This document shows, piece after piece, positions 1 to 8,562 of a DNA stretch of 45,757 nucleotides. The number at the start of each line of letters is the position of its first letter. The first letter of the stretch is position 1. Source of the DNA: JAGOEX01 sp964630905 (GTDB taxonomy: Bacteria > UBP6 > UBA1177); contig CAZVWR010000022.1 in the NCBI GenBank assembly GCA_964630905.1, forward strand, positions 1 to 45,757, given 5' to 3'. Below the pieces are notes generated by a model. The model was not told the origin of the DNA, searched no databases, and saw only the letters and a program-made list of their open reading frames with translations. The position numbers and the translations under genes were made by a program.

Positions 1-1080
1 AGCACGAGTTCAATAAAACGGCTGTTGAGCAAGTGCAGTTTTAACAGAAATCGCGGATTCAGGAAGCTGTTTGAGCGGCTGTTCATCTGGCGTTTAAAGG
101 CGGAAAAACCGCCGTTTATAATCCTTGATGTTGACACGGTCGTCTTTGACAACAACGATGCAAAATGCCGTGAAGGAGTGAGCTGGACATATAAAAATGT
201 CAAGGGTTTTCAGCCTATAATGATAAAATGGAATGGTTTTGTTGTCTCATCGAGGTTCCGCCCCGGCAAGGTTGTCGGGAATCATGGAACAGAAGTTGAA
301 GAAATACTGAAAGAGACAGTTGATCTGATACGGAGGAACTACCGCAAAGATGTTCCTGTAATCGTCACATTTGACAGCGGATTTTTTGATCAGAAACTGA
401 TGGCTTTTTTTGAAGATGATCTTGAAGCGGGCTACATAATCGGCGGAAAAATGTATAAAGACATTGCGGAAAGAGTTATGCGGATACCGGAAGATGAACT
501 CGGGATATTCAGGAAAGAAGGAAGCGGCATTGAGTGGTATTACACTGAGTTTGAGGACAGACGGGGCACATGGGAGAGGTCGAGAAGAGCGATATTCACC
601 GCAGCCAGATCAGACGGTGATCAGATGCTGATAAAAGGAGCCGGAACGACAAATATAGTTTATACGAATCTCGGAGAAATGAACCGCATAACTGAAGAAA
701 TGGAGAAAGCCGGATGCGGTTATCTGGCTGAAACCGAAAGAGTCATAATGCTTGCTCACAACAGAGGCGACAGCGAACTCACCCACCGTCACATCAAGGA
801 TTTTGCGGGTGAACAAATGCCCTGTAAGGATTTCGGCATGAATGAAGCTTATTTCAACATAATGATCCTTTCATTCAATCTGCATCAGGCGTTTAAGCGG
901 GACTGTGTCGAAAACATTATCGGCAAAGACACTTATCCGACAACCTTCAGAAGAAAATTCCTCGATTTTGCAGGTAAAATTGTCAGCCACGCTGGACAGA
1001 CAGTAATGAAGGTATCAAAGTCCGTAAAAAGTTCACTTCAGCTTGACCTTATCTGGGAGAAAACCGCAATCCCGATCTGA
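1..1080 (+). CDS. IS1380-family DDE transposase, 5' end missing
   Basis: Cuts and joins DNA to move its own insertion sequence. The frame is open to base 1 with no stop, so the protein starts outside the window; the TTG at 25 is not a convincing start. About 360 residues are visible, against roughly 420-470 for the family, so some 60-100 N-terminal residues are missing. Family hallmarks are an aspartate in ILDVDTVVFDNND, a second in VTFDSGFFD and a glutamate in the region NEAYFNIMILSFNL near the C-terminus, which match the DDE triad of the DDE_Tnp_1_4 type. A conserved RPGK motif follows the first aspartate. The frame is intact as far as seen, so the enzyme may be active. Confidence 0.85.
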   Translation, partial: STSSIKRLLSKCSFNRNRGFRKLFERLFIWRLKAEKPPFIILDVDTVVFDNNDAKCREGVSWTYKNVKGFQPIMIKWNGFVVSSRFRPGKVVGNHGTEVEEILKETVDLIRRNYRKDVPVIVTFDSGFFDQKLMAFFEDDLEAGYIIGGKMYKDIAERVMRIPEDELGIFRKEGSGIEWYYTEFEDRRGTWERSRRAIFTAARSDGDQMLIKGAGTTNIVYTNLGEMNRITEEMEKAGCGYLAETERVIMLAHNRGDSELTHRHIKDFAGEQMPCKDFGMNEAYFNIMILSFNLHQAFKRDCVENIIGKDTYPTTFRRKFLDFAGKIVSHAGQTVMKVSKSVKSSLQLDLIWEKTAIPI

Positions 1081-1282
1081 AAAACAAAGCATTTTTATTA
1101 CTGCGACACTCAGTGCCGCCGGTTAAACACGCCTTTTAAAGCCATTTTCAGTGACTTCAACAGAAAAAGTCTTTTCCTCTTGAAAAAATCGCCACTTTTT
1201 TAACAGTCCAGAACAAAAATCTGTCAATAAAACACGAAACTCAGACTGGATTCAGAAAAAACTCAGAATCGAACGATTTAGG
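1..1282 (+). mobile_element. IS1380-like insertion sequence, right-hand part
   Basis: The element holds the transposase gene plus about 200 non-coding bases, which suits the IS1380 family. The left end lies outside the window. The right end is placed at about 1282 because the bases there end in AGG, as expected if the terminal repeat starts with CCT (as in family member ISEcp1), and because a truncated porin reading frame picks up immediately after. The boundary is inferred; without the left terminal repeat and the target duplication it could be off by tens of bases. Confidence 0.5.
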
Positions 1283-1283
1283 T

Positions 1284-2027
1284 GCCTATCAGAATGGATA
1301 CGACATGAAAAAAGGGACAGGAAGAGGAGATGCTTCAATGTACACGCTTCGTTTTGAGGCAAACCCTTTCGGAGCAAAGTCTTATAATGAAAGTTCATGG
1401 GACATAGATAAACCCTATATGATGTTTGCCTTCAACTGGGGCAAAAGTATCGACCTTGAAATAACGGATGCTAAAAAAGATGCAGGAATGATCGGTGTTG
1501 ACGGGATTATCAGTTGGCAGGGCGTGAGTATTTCGGGAGCATGGGCAATGTTTACAAGCACATACCCCAAGTCTTTTGAAAGAGAAAAGATCGATAAAAA
1601 TGAATCGTTCGATTCTTCATGGAAAACAGAAGGTTTTTATTTTCAGGCGGCGGCATTTGTTCCTCTTGCTTTCTGGAAGATCGATCTCAGGAGACATCTG
1701 GAGTTTAAATTCAGATACGAGGAATTCGATCCTTTCAGACCGATGAGTGACAATCTTTATACTGAAGCAATGCTTGAAGAATTCGTTCCTGTCGGGATAA
1801 ACACTCCGCAGGATAGAAAAACCAAAGTAATGACAATAGGTGCCAATATATATTTTGATCTTATGGGTTGGAAGAACAAAGTGAAAATAAGTTTTGACTA
1901 CTCTATCAGGGATGAACTTGAAAGTTTCAGGGACCTGAATGACCTTAATAGTAACGGAGAAGGAAAATTGAAAAATGTTCAGTTAAGGAATGATATGTGG
2001 ATACTTCAGTTACAACTTGCTTTATAA
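1284..2027 (+). pseudogene. C-terminal remnant of phosphate-selective porin (OprO/OprP-like)
   Basis: About 247 residues of an outer-membrane beta-barrel, beginning abruptly after the insertion sequence. The first ATG is at 1305 but has no ribosome binding site, and there is no signal peptide. The frame stays open leftward into the IS end as far as 1155, which is what an insertion into a longer gene would leave. Alternating aromatic strands are clear, and the end, MWILQLQLAL, resembles the last strand of porin O/P family proteins, which take up phosphate or polyphosphate. The exported phosphatase gene starts 19 bases downstream, so the two were probably one operon. The fragment is presumably not expressed as a working porin; the family call rests on the last roughly 100 residues. 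Confidence 0.6.
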
Positions 2028-2046
2028 ATATTTAACGGAGATTACA

Positions 2047-3831
2047 ATGAAAAAGATCTTTATGGTTCTTCTGTTTTTATTTGCTGTGTCCTGTGATGTA
2101 AGGGACAGCGGTGAATTTCTCGGGGGTGACGACAAAAAAGATGATGAGAATAATGTCAAGCCGGATACTAATCAGACCGTTGATGATAATGAAAAACCTG
2201 ATGAAACTGAAGAACAGAAACCTGTCTGCGGTGATTCAAAAGTTGAAGGGACGGAAGTTTGTGACACAGGAGAAAAACCGTGTTCAGAGCTTGAACTCGG
2301 TGAAGGAACGGCAACTTGCAAAGATGATTGTACCGGATGGAACACTGAAAACTGTGAAAGTCAGGCAGAGTGCGGAAATAACACAGTTGAAGGTGATGAA
2401 GAGTGCGACGGAAATGAAAAGCTTTGCTCGGAACTGGGTGATTTTACGGATGGAACGGCTACCTGCGGGACGGATTGTCTGTGGGACACATCAAGTTGTG
2501 AAAAGGCACAGACTGGGATAATAGACCCGATTTGCGGAACCAATAAAGGTAATGAAGAAAGAAATGAACTCAAATCTTTTGTTGAAGAACACATTTTAGG
2601 TGACAGCCCTGATCCTGAGTGGGTAAGGTTAAGCTGGCAGTCAAATCCGGCCATCTCAATGACAGTTTCGTGGACAACAAGGGACAGTAGTGCTGATAAA
2701 ATGACGAAATCAACAGTGCTCAGAGTAAGTAAGAATGAGGACATGAGCGATTATATTGAGATAAATAAAGACAATTCAGGCAGCATGATCGGTTCAGCAA
2801 GAACTCTGCCTTTCAGCAGTGCATGGAGAACTGTTCATACTGCCGAGATCTGCGGACTTGATCCCGACACGAAATATTATTATCAGGTTGGAGGTATTGG
2901 ATCAGACAGTACTGAAAATTTCAGTGAGGTTTATCATTTCAGAACTGCTCCCGACCCGAGACTTCCCGCCGAGGATATCAGCTTTTCTTTTGTTGCGATG
3001 GGGGACTCCAGAGGAGCACCTGACCGTCTTGCAAGGACAATGGAAGGTGCTATGAGCAAAGATCCTCTTTTCATCAGTTTCGGTGGAGACTTCGTTGATG
3101 ACGGAACTTCTCAGAAACAGTGGGATGATATGTTTGAAGCATGTAAAGAGGTTCTTCCGTATATTCCTGTCCTTCCTGTCGTAGGAAATCACGAAAAGAA
3201 TGCGGTCAACTACTATGCTCAGTACGCACTTCCGGGAAATGAAAGATGGTACGGAATGGTTGTCGGGAACGCTGTTTTTGTAAATCTTGAAGATTGCTGG
3301 AGCGGAGCCGGAATGGCAGGATCATATGGTATTGCATGTAACGGAACAATGACTGCTGATAAATCGATCGGGGAAACCCAGAAACAGTTTATGAACACTC
3401 TTTTCGGAGCAAATTCAGCTCTTCCGTGGAAATTTGTGACTCACCACAGGCCTACATACAGTGAAACGACAGATCTTACTCATGGCGGAAGCTTCAACAG
3501 TGATCTGAAATCTCTCTGGAATCCCGTTTACGAACAGTATAATGTAACAATGGTATTTAACGGTCACGATCATTTTTATCAGAGACACAAACCTCTTGTC
3601 GGGGGAAATATTGTCGACAATGCGGCGGGTGTTCACTATATTGTTACAGCAGGGGCGGGAGCAAGTCTTTATGATGTGAAAAATGCAGGAACTGTTGCGG
3701 TCACCAAATCTGCAATTCATTATGTTGCCGTGCATATTGACGGAAAAAATATCGATATGGAATCAGTCGAGCTCAATAAAGATACAGGAGCCGTTATCGG
3801 GAATATTGATACGCTGAATTTTTCTAAATAA
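2047..3831 (+). CDS. purple-acid-phosphatase-like lipoprotein
   Basis: A 594-residue exported metallophosphoesterase, expected to free phosphate from organic esters at the cell surface. The start at 2047 is chosen for its ribosome site (GGAG, 2036-2039) and because it gives a clean lipoprotein signal peptide ending in FAVSC (Cys16). An Asp/Glu/Lys-rich linker follows, then two cysteine-rich repeats of the CGxxxVEGxExCD type. A fibronectin-like domain begins with EWVRLSWQ. The catalytic domain shows the metal-binding motifs in order: GDSRG (319-323), GGDFVDD (346-352), GNHE (380-383), HHRP (466-469) and GHDH (506-509). Most purple acid phosphatases have GDxxY at the second motif; here it is GDFVDD, so the characteristic tyrosine is absent. 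It lies just behind a porin remnant and ahead of a TonB receptor. Substrate unknown. Confidence 0.85.
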   Translation: MKKIFMVLLFLFAVSCDVRDSGEFLGGDDKKDDENNVKPDTNQTVDDNEKPDETEEQKPVCGDSKVEGTEVCDTGEKPCSELELGEGTATCKDDCTGWNTENCESQAECGNNTVEGDEECDGNEKLCSELGDFTDGTATCGTDCLWDTSSCEKAQTGIIDPICGTNKGNEERNELKSFVEEHILGDSPDPEWVRLSWQSNPAISMTVSWTTRDSSADKMTKSTVLRVSKNEDMSDYIEINKDNSGSMIGSARTLPFSSAWRTVHTAEICGLDPDTKYYYQVGGIGSDSTENFSEVYHFRTAPDPRLPAEDISFSFVAMGDSRGAPDRLARTMEGAMSKDPLFISFGGDFVDDGTSQKQWDDMFEACKEVLPYIPVLPVVGNHEKNAVNYYAQYALPGNERWYGMVVGNAVFVNLEDCWSGAGMAGSYGIACNGTMTADKSIGETQKQFMNTLFGANSALPWKFVTHHRPTYSETTDLTHGGSFNSDLKSLWNPVYEQYNVTMVFNGHDHFYQRHKPLVGGNIVDNAAGVHYIVTAGAGASLYDVKNAGTVAVTKSAIHYVAVHIDGKNIDMESVELNKDTGAVIGNIDTLNFSK

Positions 3832-3834
3832 ATT
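3806..3834 (+). promoter_or_regulatory. possible sigma70 promoter for the TonB receptor
   Basis: TTGATA (3806-3811), a 17-base spacer and TAAATT (3829-3834) lie over the end of the phosphatase gene, about 50 bases before the receptor start. The match is moderate, and the receptor may instead be read from upstream. Confidence 0.3.
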
Positions 3835-3883
3835 CTTATTATGATCTGATGTTTGTGTGATGGTTGTTTTGTGTGGTGAAAAA

Positions 3884-5779
3884 ATGAAGAAATTACTTTT
3901 CTGTTTAGCCATTTTGTTCCTGTTTCATCTGAGTGCCGATGAAAGTGTCGCAAAAATGACGATGATCGTTACTGCTGACCGTGAGCCGGTCTATTTAAAG
4001 AACAGTCCTGAAATTGTGACGGTTGTAACCGCTGAAGAGATAAAGCGGCTTTATGCAAATTCAACGACTGAGGTGCTTGAAAAAGTTGCAGGTGTTTTCA
4101 TGGAGACTGGTACTGGGGTCGGTCTGCCGAAAAGGGGAGTCGCTTCAATCAATGGTCTTCCTGCAAATTATGTTCTTGTTTTTTTAAACGGTGCGAGAAT
4201 TCTTTCAGATCATATTCATACAGGTCAGAACATTGATCTCATTCCGCCTGAAAGTATTGAAAGAATTGAGATAATCAAATCTGCCGCATCTGCTCAGTAC
4301 GGAAGTGATGCGATCGGCGGAGTTATAAACATTATCACTTCAAAAAAAGTGAAAAAATCTGAAGGCAAAGTTTACGGTACATACGGTTCATATCAGACGA
4401 TGATAGCGGGCGCCAAACTCACTTCTCCACTGGGTGAAAAAGCAGTTCTCTCGCTTTTTGCCGATGTTGAAAGAAGTGACGGAACTCCTTTAACTGCTCC
4501 GGCACACAGGGTTGACAACGAAGGATATAATAAGATTTCACTCATTAATTCGCTCAAACTTGATCCTGCTCAATGGTTCAATGCTGAATTTAATGGAAAT
4601 TTCTTTTCAAACAGAATGCAGTTAAGAGGAGACAGGGTTTACAGTCGTCTGATCATGCCAAGTGGAAAAGCACAGATAAAATTCAATCAGGAGTGGTCGC
4701 TGAACAGTCAAATTGAATATGCGGACTGGGGAAATGAAGCGAGTGAGGAGACCAACAAGCTCGTAATACCTCAGCTTTACACAACATGGAAAGGTTTTAA
4801 CAACAGAAATCTTCTTAATTTCGGAGTTGATTACCGCCACAGCTGGTTTGAAAGAACTGCAATTGATGGGGTTAAGGATCAATATTTATTCGGAATATTC
4901 GCGCACGATGCTTTGAAGATCACTGACCAGTGGCATGTTTCGCTTTCTTTGCGTCTTGATGTTCCTGAAGGTCTTAATCCTGTTTTTTCACCGAAACTTG
5001 CAGTGATGTACAAACCGCTTGATGATCTGAAATTCCGCTTTGCGTTCGCAAGAGGATTTCACGCACCTACTGTACAGGAAATGTATGAAGAAGGTTTCGG
5101 ACATAGCGGAACAGCCTATCGTTTCGGCAATGAAGATCTTAACCCCGAATACAGCACGGCATTTTCATTAAGCACTGAATATTCTCCGCATAAAACGCTC
5201 GAATTTTTTATAAACGGTCATTTCAGCATAATTGATAATTTTATCACTCCCCAGTATCAGGGACCGTGGGAGGAAGATCCGTCAGTTGATGTCTGGAGAA
5301 GGGAAAACCTGATAAAAGCATTCGTTTACGGAGTAGAGTTCTCATCAAAATGGACTCCTGTTGAATGGTCGTGGATCAAAGTGGGTTACAGTTATGCAGG
5401 GAATAAGGATCGGGATACAAACCGGGAACTCAGATATAAGCCCGGTCACGCAGTCAACGCCTCACTGAATTTTGAAAGAGACATAACACCGAAATGGCAG
5501 ATCGGCGGATTCTTCTCATTTCTTGGCGGATTTGACAGAAAATCATGGAGCTGGAAACCGGCAAAAGGGGCAGACAGAACCGATGAGTCAGGATTCATAA
5601 CAGAACTCAAAAATTACCAGATGCTTACGATCGGAGCTCAAGTCACTTATGACAAAACATATCAGCTCTCATTCAAAGCGAATAACCTCCTCGGACAGAA
5701 CATTGAGCACCTTGACGACGCTCTCACAGTCATTGACGGCGAACCCGCGTTTTACGGAAGTCTTAAGATATTTTTCTGA
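3884..5779 (+). CDS. TonB-dependent outer-membrane receptor
   Basis: A 631-residue outer-membrane channel that imports a ligand using energy passed on by TonB. The ATG at 3884 gives the signal peptide MKKLLFCLAILFLFHLSA; the upstream ATG at 3857 would put an unlikely extension before it. The plug domain runs from about residue 20 to 150, with a TonB-box-like segment (MTMIVTADRE) followed by EIVTVVTAEEIK, then ERIEIIKSAASAQYGSDAIG and GGVINIIT, typical of the BtuB/FepA/CirA group. The rest is a 22-strand-type barrel with the DLNPEYS motif and a terminal phenylalanine. The ligand cannot be read from the sequence: cobalamin, a siderophore or an organophosphate are possible. No TonB or ExbBD gene is nearby. 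Its place after a phosphatase hints at uptake of the freed product. Confidence 0.9.
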   Translation: MKKLLFCLAILFLFHLSADESVAKMTMIVTADREPVYLKNSPEIVTVVTAEEIKRLYANSTTEVLEKVAGVFMETGTGVGLPKRGVASINGLPANYVLVFLNGARILSDHIHTGQNIDLIPPESIERIEIIKSAASAQYGSDAIGGVINIITSKKVKKSEGKVYGTYGSYQTMIAGAKLTSPLGEKAVLSLFADVERSDGTPLTAPAHRVDNEGYNKISLINSLKLDPAQWFNAEFNGNFFSNRMQLRGDRVYSRLIMPSGKAQIKFNQEWSLNSQIEYADWGNEASEETNKLVIPQLYTTWKGFNNRNLLNFGVDYRHSWFERTAIDGVKDQYLFGIFAHDALKITDQWHVSLSLRLDVPEGLNPVFSPKLAVMYKPLDDLKFRFAFARGFHAPTVQEMYEEGFGHSGTAYRFGNEDLNPEYSTAFSLSTEYSPHKTLEFFINGHFSIIDNFITPQYQGPWEEDPSVDVWRRENLIKAFVYGVEFSSKWTPVEWSWIKVGYSYAGNKDRDTNRELRYKPGHAVNASLNFERDITPKWQIGGFFSFLGGFDRKSWSWKPAKGADRTDESGFITELKNYQMLTIGAQVTYDKTYQLSFKANNLLGQNIEHLDDALTVIDGEPAFYGSLKIFF

Positions 5780-5793
5780 TTTGATCTGTATTT

Positions 5794-5821
5794 TTGTTTT
5801 TTTCTTTTTGGAATATATAAT
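5794..5821 (+). promoter_or_regulatory. possible promoter for the FAD oxidoreductase
   Basis: A perfect -10 TATAAT (5816-5821) sits 28 bases before the ATG at 5850. The best -35 is TTGTTT (5794-5799) with a 16-base spacer. The -35 lies in a T-rich run and is weak. Confidence 0.4.
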
Positions 5822-5849
5822 CTTGCGAACTCTTTTTAGGAGATGATCC

Positions 5850-7340
5850 ATGACAAAAAAAGTAATTATTATCGGTGGCGGAATAGCAGGTTTATCTGCC
5901 GGAATTTATTCGGCTATGAACGGATTTGAAACTGAGATCCTTGAAATGCATTCAGTTGCCGGAGGGCAGTGTACAGCATGGGACAGGGCTGGATACCGCT
6001 TTGATTACTGTCTTCACTGGCTGGTCGGAACTTCAAAAGGGGCTTTTCACGATATATGGGTTGAGACTAATGTTCTCAATGATAAAACTGAAGTGATAGA
6101 CCATGAGATCCATTCAAGGATATTTGATAAAGAGAGAAATGAATTCATCATCTACTCCAACATAGACCGCTGGGAAAAATATCTGCTTGAATTTGCTCCT
6201 GAGGATCAAAAAACTATTAAAGTAATGTGCAATGATATGAGAAAAAGCACACTTCTTGAACCATTTGCTCTTCCGCCTGAGCTTAGAAGTTTTTTTGATT
6301 ATATAAAAATTATCCCTGTGATGCTTCCTATTATTAATCTTGTAAGAAAATTCGGACGGCTCACCTGCAAGGAATACTTTGAAAAGTTAAATTTCAAGAA
6401 TGAAAGATTGAGGTCAACGCTGCTTTCTTTTTACGGAGACAGGAACTTTTCAGCTCTTGCATTTGTTTTCATGCTCGGCTTTTTTAATCAGAAAAATGCA
6501 GGCTATATTAAAGGAGGCTCTCTTCCTTTTGCGCAAAGAATGGTTGAAAAATATCAGAAACTTGGTGGAAAAATTTCATACAGAAAGAAAGTTGAAAAGA
6601 TCGTTACTGAAAATAATACTGCAAGCGGTGTAATTCTGACCGATGGGACTAAGCTTTCTGCCGATTTTGTTATCAGCGCTGCTGACGGATATTCTACAAT
6701 ATATAAAATGCTTGATGGAAAACATGTTTCAAAGAAAATTGATTTCGCCTATAAAAACTGGGAGTTGTTTACTCCTATTGTTCAGGTTTCGTTCGGAGTC
6801 GGAAAAGTTGTTGAATCTGACACTCCGATAATTATAAATATTGCAAAAGATCAGAAAATCGGGATGACAAAACTTGATTACGGATACTCAGTGATGAACT
6901 ATCATTACGACTTAACAATGGCTCCGGCAGGAAAGACTACAATTGTTTTAAGATTTGAAAGTCCCTGGAAACTCTGGGAAAATCTTGAAGGCGAAAATTA
7001 CAGACTTGAAAAAGAGCAGATAAAAAAAGATGCTGTTAAGATTCTTGAAACCGAATATCCCGGAATTTCAGAATTTATCGAAGTTATTGATGTTGCAACT
7101 CCAAAGACAGATGTCCGTTTTACCGGTGTTAAAGACGGTGCGTATGAAGGATTCATGCCTTCAAAAGAAAATATGATGAATAATCTCGATATGCAGCTTC
7201 CGAAATTAAATAACTTCTATATGGCAGGACAATGGCTTTTCCCCGGCGGCGGACTTCCCCCTTCAGCTCAGACTGGAAAATGGGCAGTTCAACTGATTTG
7301 TAAGAAGGAAAAAAAGAAGTTTATAAATTCTAAAAGCTAG
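5850..7340 (+). CDS. CrtI-like FAD-dependent oxidoreductase (phytoene desaturase relative)
   Basis: A 496-residue flavoprotein of the COG1233 group, which includes carotenoid desaturases and retinol saturases. The start follows AGGAG at 5837-5841. The N-terminal dinucleotide-binding fold is VIIIGGGIAGLSAGIYSAMNG with a downstream acidic residue (EILEMH), then GGQCTAWDRAGYRFD, a conserved early block of the family. The C-terminal FAD block reads NFYMAGQWLFPGGGLPP followed by SAQTGKWA. No other carotenoid gene (phytoene synthase, cyclase) is seen, so carotenoid synthesis is not supported; several members of this group act on other lipids. Its stop codon overlaps that of the convergent kinase in the four bases CTAG (7337-7340). 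Function beyond the family is unknown. Confidence 0.8.
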   Translation: MTKKVIIIGGGIAGLSAGIYSAMNGFETEILEMHSVAGGQCTAWDRAGYRFDYCLHWLVGTSKGAFHDIWVETNVLNDKTEVIDHEIHSRIFDKERNEFIIYSNIDRWEKYLLEFAPEDQKTIKVMCNDMRKSTLLEPFALPPELRSFFDYIKIIPVMLPIINLVRKFGRLTCKEYFEKLNFKNERLRSTLLSFYGDRNFSALAFVFMLGFFNQKNAGYIKGGSLPFAQRMVEKYQKLGGKISYRKKVEKIVTENNTASGVILTDGTKLSADFVISAADGYSTIYKMLDGKHVSKKIDFAYKNWELFTPIVQVSFGVGKVVESDTPIIINIAKDQKIGMTKLDYGYSVMNYHYDLTMAPAGKTTIVLRFESPWKLWENLEGENYRLEKEQIKKDAVKILETEYPGISEFIEVIDVATPKTDVRFTGVKDGAYEGFMPSKENMMNNLDMQLPKLNNFYMAGQWLFPGGGLPPSAQTGKWAVQLICKKEKKKFINSKS

Positions 7341-8479
7341 TGATTCGCTGGCAGATCGACAAAGAATGTTGTTCCGTCTTCTTTATTTGATGTAAATGAG
7401 ACTTTCCCTTTCAAATATTTTTCGGTAAGGAGTTTCATGCTGTAAGTTCCTATACCCCTGCCTTTTCCTTTTGTTGAAAAAGAGCGTTTGAATATTTGAG
7501 CTTGGATATCTTCGCTCATGTATCCGCTGTTTGATACTCTAAACAGAACATTTCCATCACCTCTTTTATAGCAACCTATGACTACCGGTTTTTCTTCAGA
7601 AGCCTCTATTCCGTTCTTAACCATATTTATCAGAACTCTTGAAAGAAGTGTTCTATCAGTTATGAATTCAAAGTTTTCAGATTTTTTATCAGTTATTACC
7701 GGCTCTTGGTTGTTGGAAGAGTTTTTCCCGGAATAGAAAACAGAAGCAGCTGCATTAATTATTTCCAATGAATTCACAGATGTTTTTCTGACTTCAAGTT
7801 CACTGTCTTCTGCTGCAAGAAGTGTTTTCTGGGAAAAAAGTTCTTCAACAGCTTCCCTGACACAGAATGACATCTTTTTCACCCATTCATTCGCATGACC
7901 GAGATCCTGAGTCTCAAGAATCTCAGCATATCCCTGAACACCGGTGAGAGAGTTGGATATATCATGAAAGAAAGTTCTTTCAAGAACCCGCCGTCTTTTT
8001 TCATGGCAGATATCAACAGCGGAAAAGACAACATATTTTGAATTGTTCACATTAAATGGATAAGAAGTTACCCTCAGTTCAAGAGGGGGCTTGCTGTCTT
8101 TTCGTAAAATAGTGCATTCCATTGTATTAGCGTTTCCGTCAAGACAACTAATAATAGATCTGACCCCTTCACAGTTTCTGCAGAATCTGCTTGTACCGCA
8201 ACCCGCATCATTGATGTCTGAATAAATGCAGTCAAGTGCCTCTCCCGGTCTTTTTCCATAAAGAAGTGAAGGATCTTTCAGCCCGAGAGCATCTGAAAAG
8301 GTCTTGTTGGCAAAAACTATCTGTCTGTTTTCATTCAGGACAGTTATAATGTTCGGGACGACATCAAGGAAATATTTGAGATTTTTCATGTCTGCAAAAT
8401 GTCCTATTTCCCATCTTAATATGTTCCCCTCAGTTCTATCAGGGGTTGCAAAATCAGAATAAGTAAAAGAAATACTCAT
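7337..8479 (-). CDS. PAS-domain sensor histidine kinase, cytoplasmic
   Basis: A 380-residue kinase with no membrane segment. The start at 8479 has GGAG seven bases upstream. Residues about 31-160 form a PAS domain (FLDVVPNIITVLNENRQIVFANKTF). Inside it is a cysteine cluster, C94, C100 and C103 in GCGTSRFCRNCEG, a pattern seen in a subset of PAS kinases that could bind metal or sense redox state. The phospho-acceptor is H172 in FFHDISNSLTG, followed by the N box NMVKNGIEAS (N289) and G box GKGRGIGTYSMK, so the ATPase domain is complete. There is no receiver domain and no adjacent response regulator; its partner is elsewhere. The promoter just upstream lies within an inverted repeat. Confidence 0.85.
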   Translation of the reverse strand: MSISFTYSDFATPDRTEGNILRWEIGHFADMKNLKYFLDVVPNIITVLNENRQIVFANKTFSDALGLKDPSLLYGKRPGEALDCIYSDINDAGCGTSRFCRNCEGVRSIISCLDGNANTMECTILRKDSKPPLELRVTSYPFNVNNSKYVVFSAVDICHEKRRRVLERTFFHDISNSLTGVQGYAEILETQDLGHANEWVKKMSFCVREAVEELFSQKTLLAAEDSELEVRKTSVNSLEIINAAASVFYSGKNSSNNQEPVITDKKSENFEFITDRTLLSRVLINMVKNGIEASEEKPVVIGCYKRGDGNVLFRVSNSGYMSEDIQAQIFKRSFSTKGKGRGIGTYSMKLLTEKYLKGKVSFTSNKEDGTTFFVDLPANH

Positions 8480-8504
8480 TTTTTTCTCCGGTCAGTAAAT
8501 TTTT

Positions 8505-8537
8505 AAACATCAAATTTTATAATAATTCATGATGTTT
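8505..8537. repeat. inverted repeat around the kinase promoter
   Basis: Eight-base arms AAACATCA (8505-8512) and TGATGTTT (8530-8537) are perfect complements, 17 bases apart. One arm lies just downstream of the -10 and the other abuts the -35 of the kinase promoter, the layout of a repressor operator. A weak hairpin is the alternative. Confidence 0.45.
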
Positions 8538-8542
8538 GTCAA
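8514..8542 (-). promoter_or_regulatory. sigma70-type promoter for the PAS kinase
   Basis: On the minus strand TTGACA (8542-8537) is followed by exactly 17 bases and TAAAAT (8519-8514), about 35 bases before the ATG. A consensus -35 with a consensus spacer makes this one of the better promoters in the window. Confidence 0.6.
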
Positions 8543-8562
8543 AAAAAGCGGAGATTAAGCTG

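Noticed and set aside
5850..7340. Carotenoid biosynthesis locus
   Set aside because: Only a CrtI-like oxidoreductase is present; no phytoene synthase, cyclase or GGPP synthase nearby.
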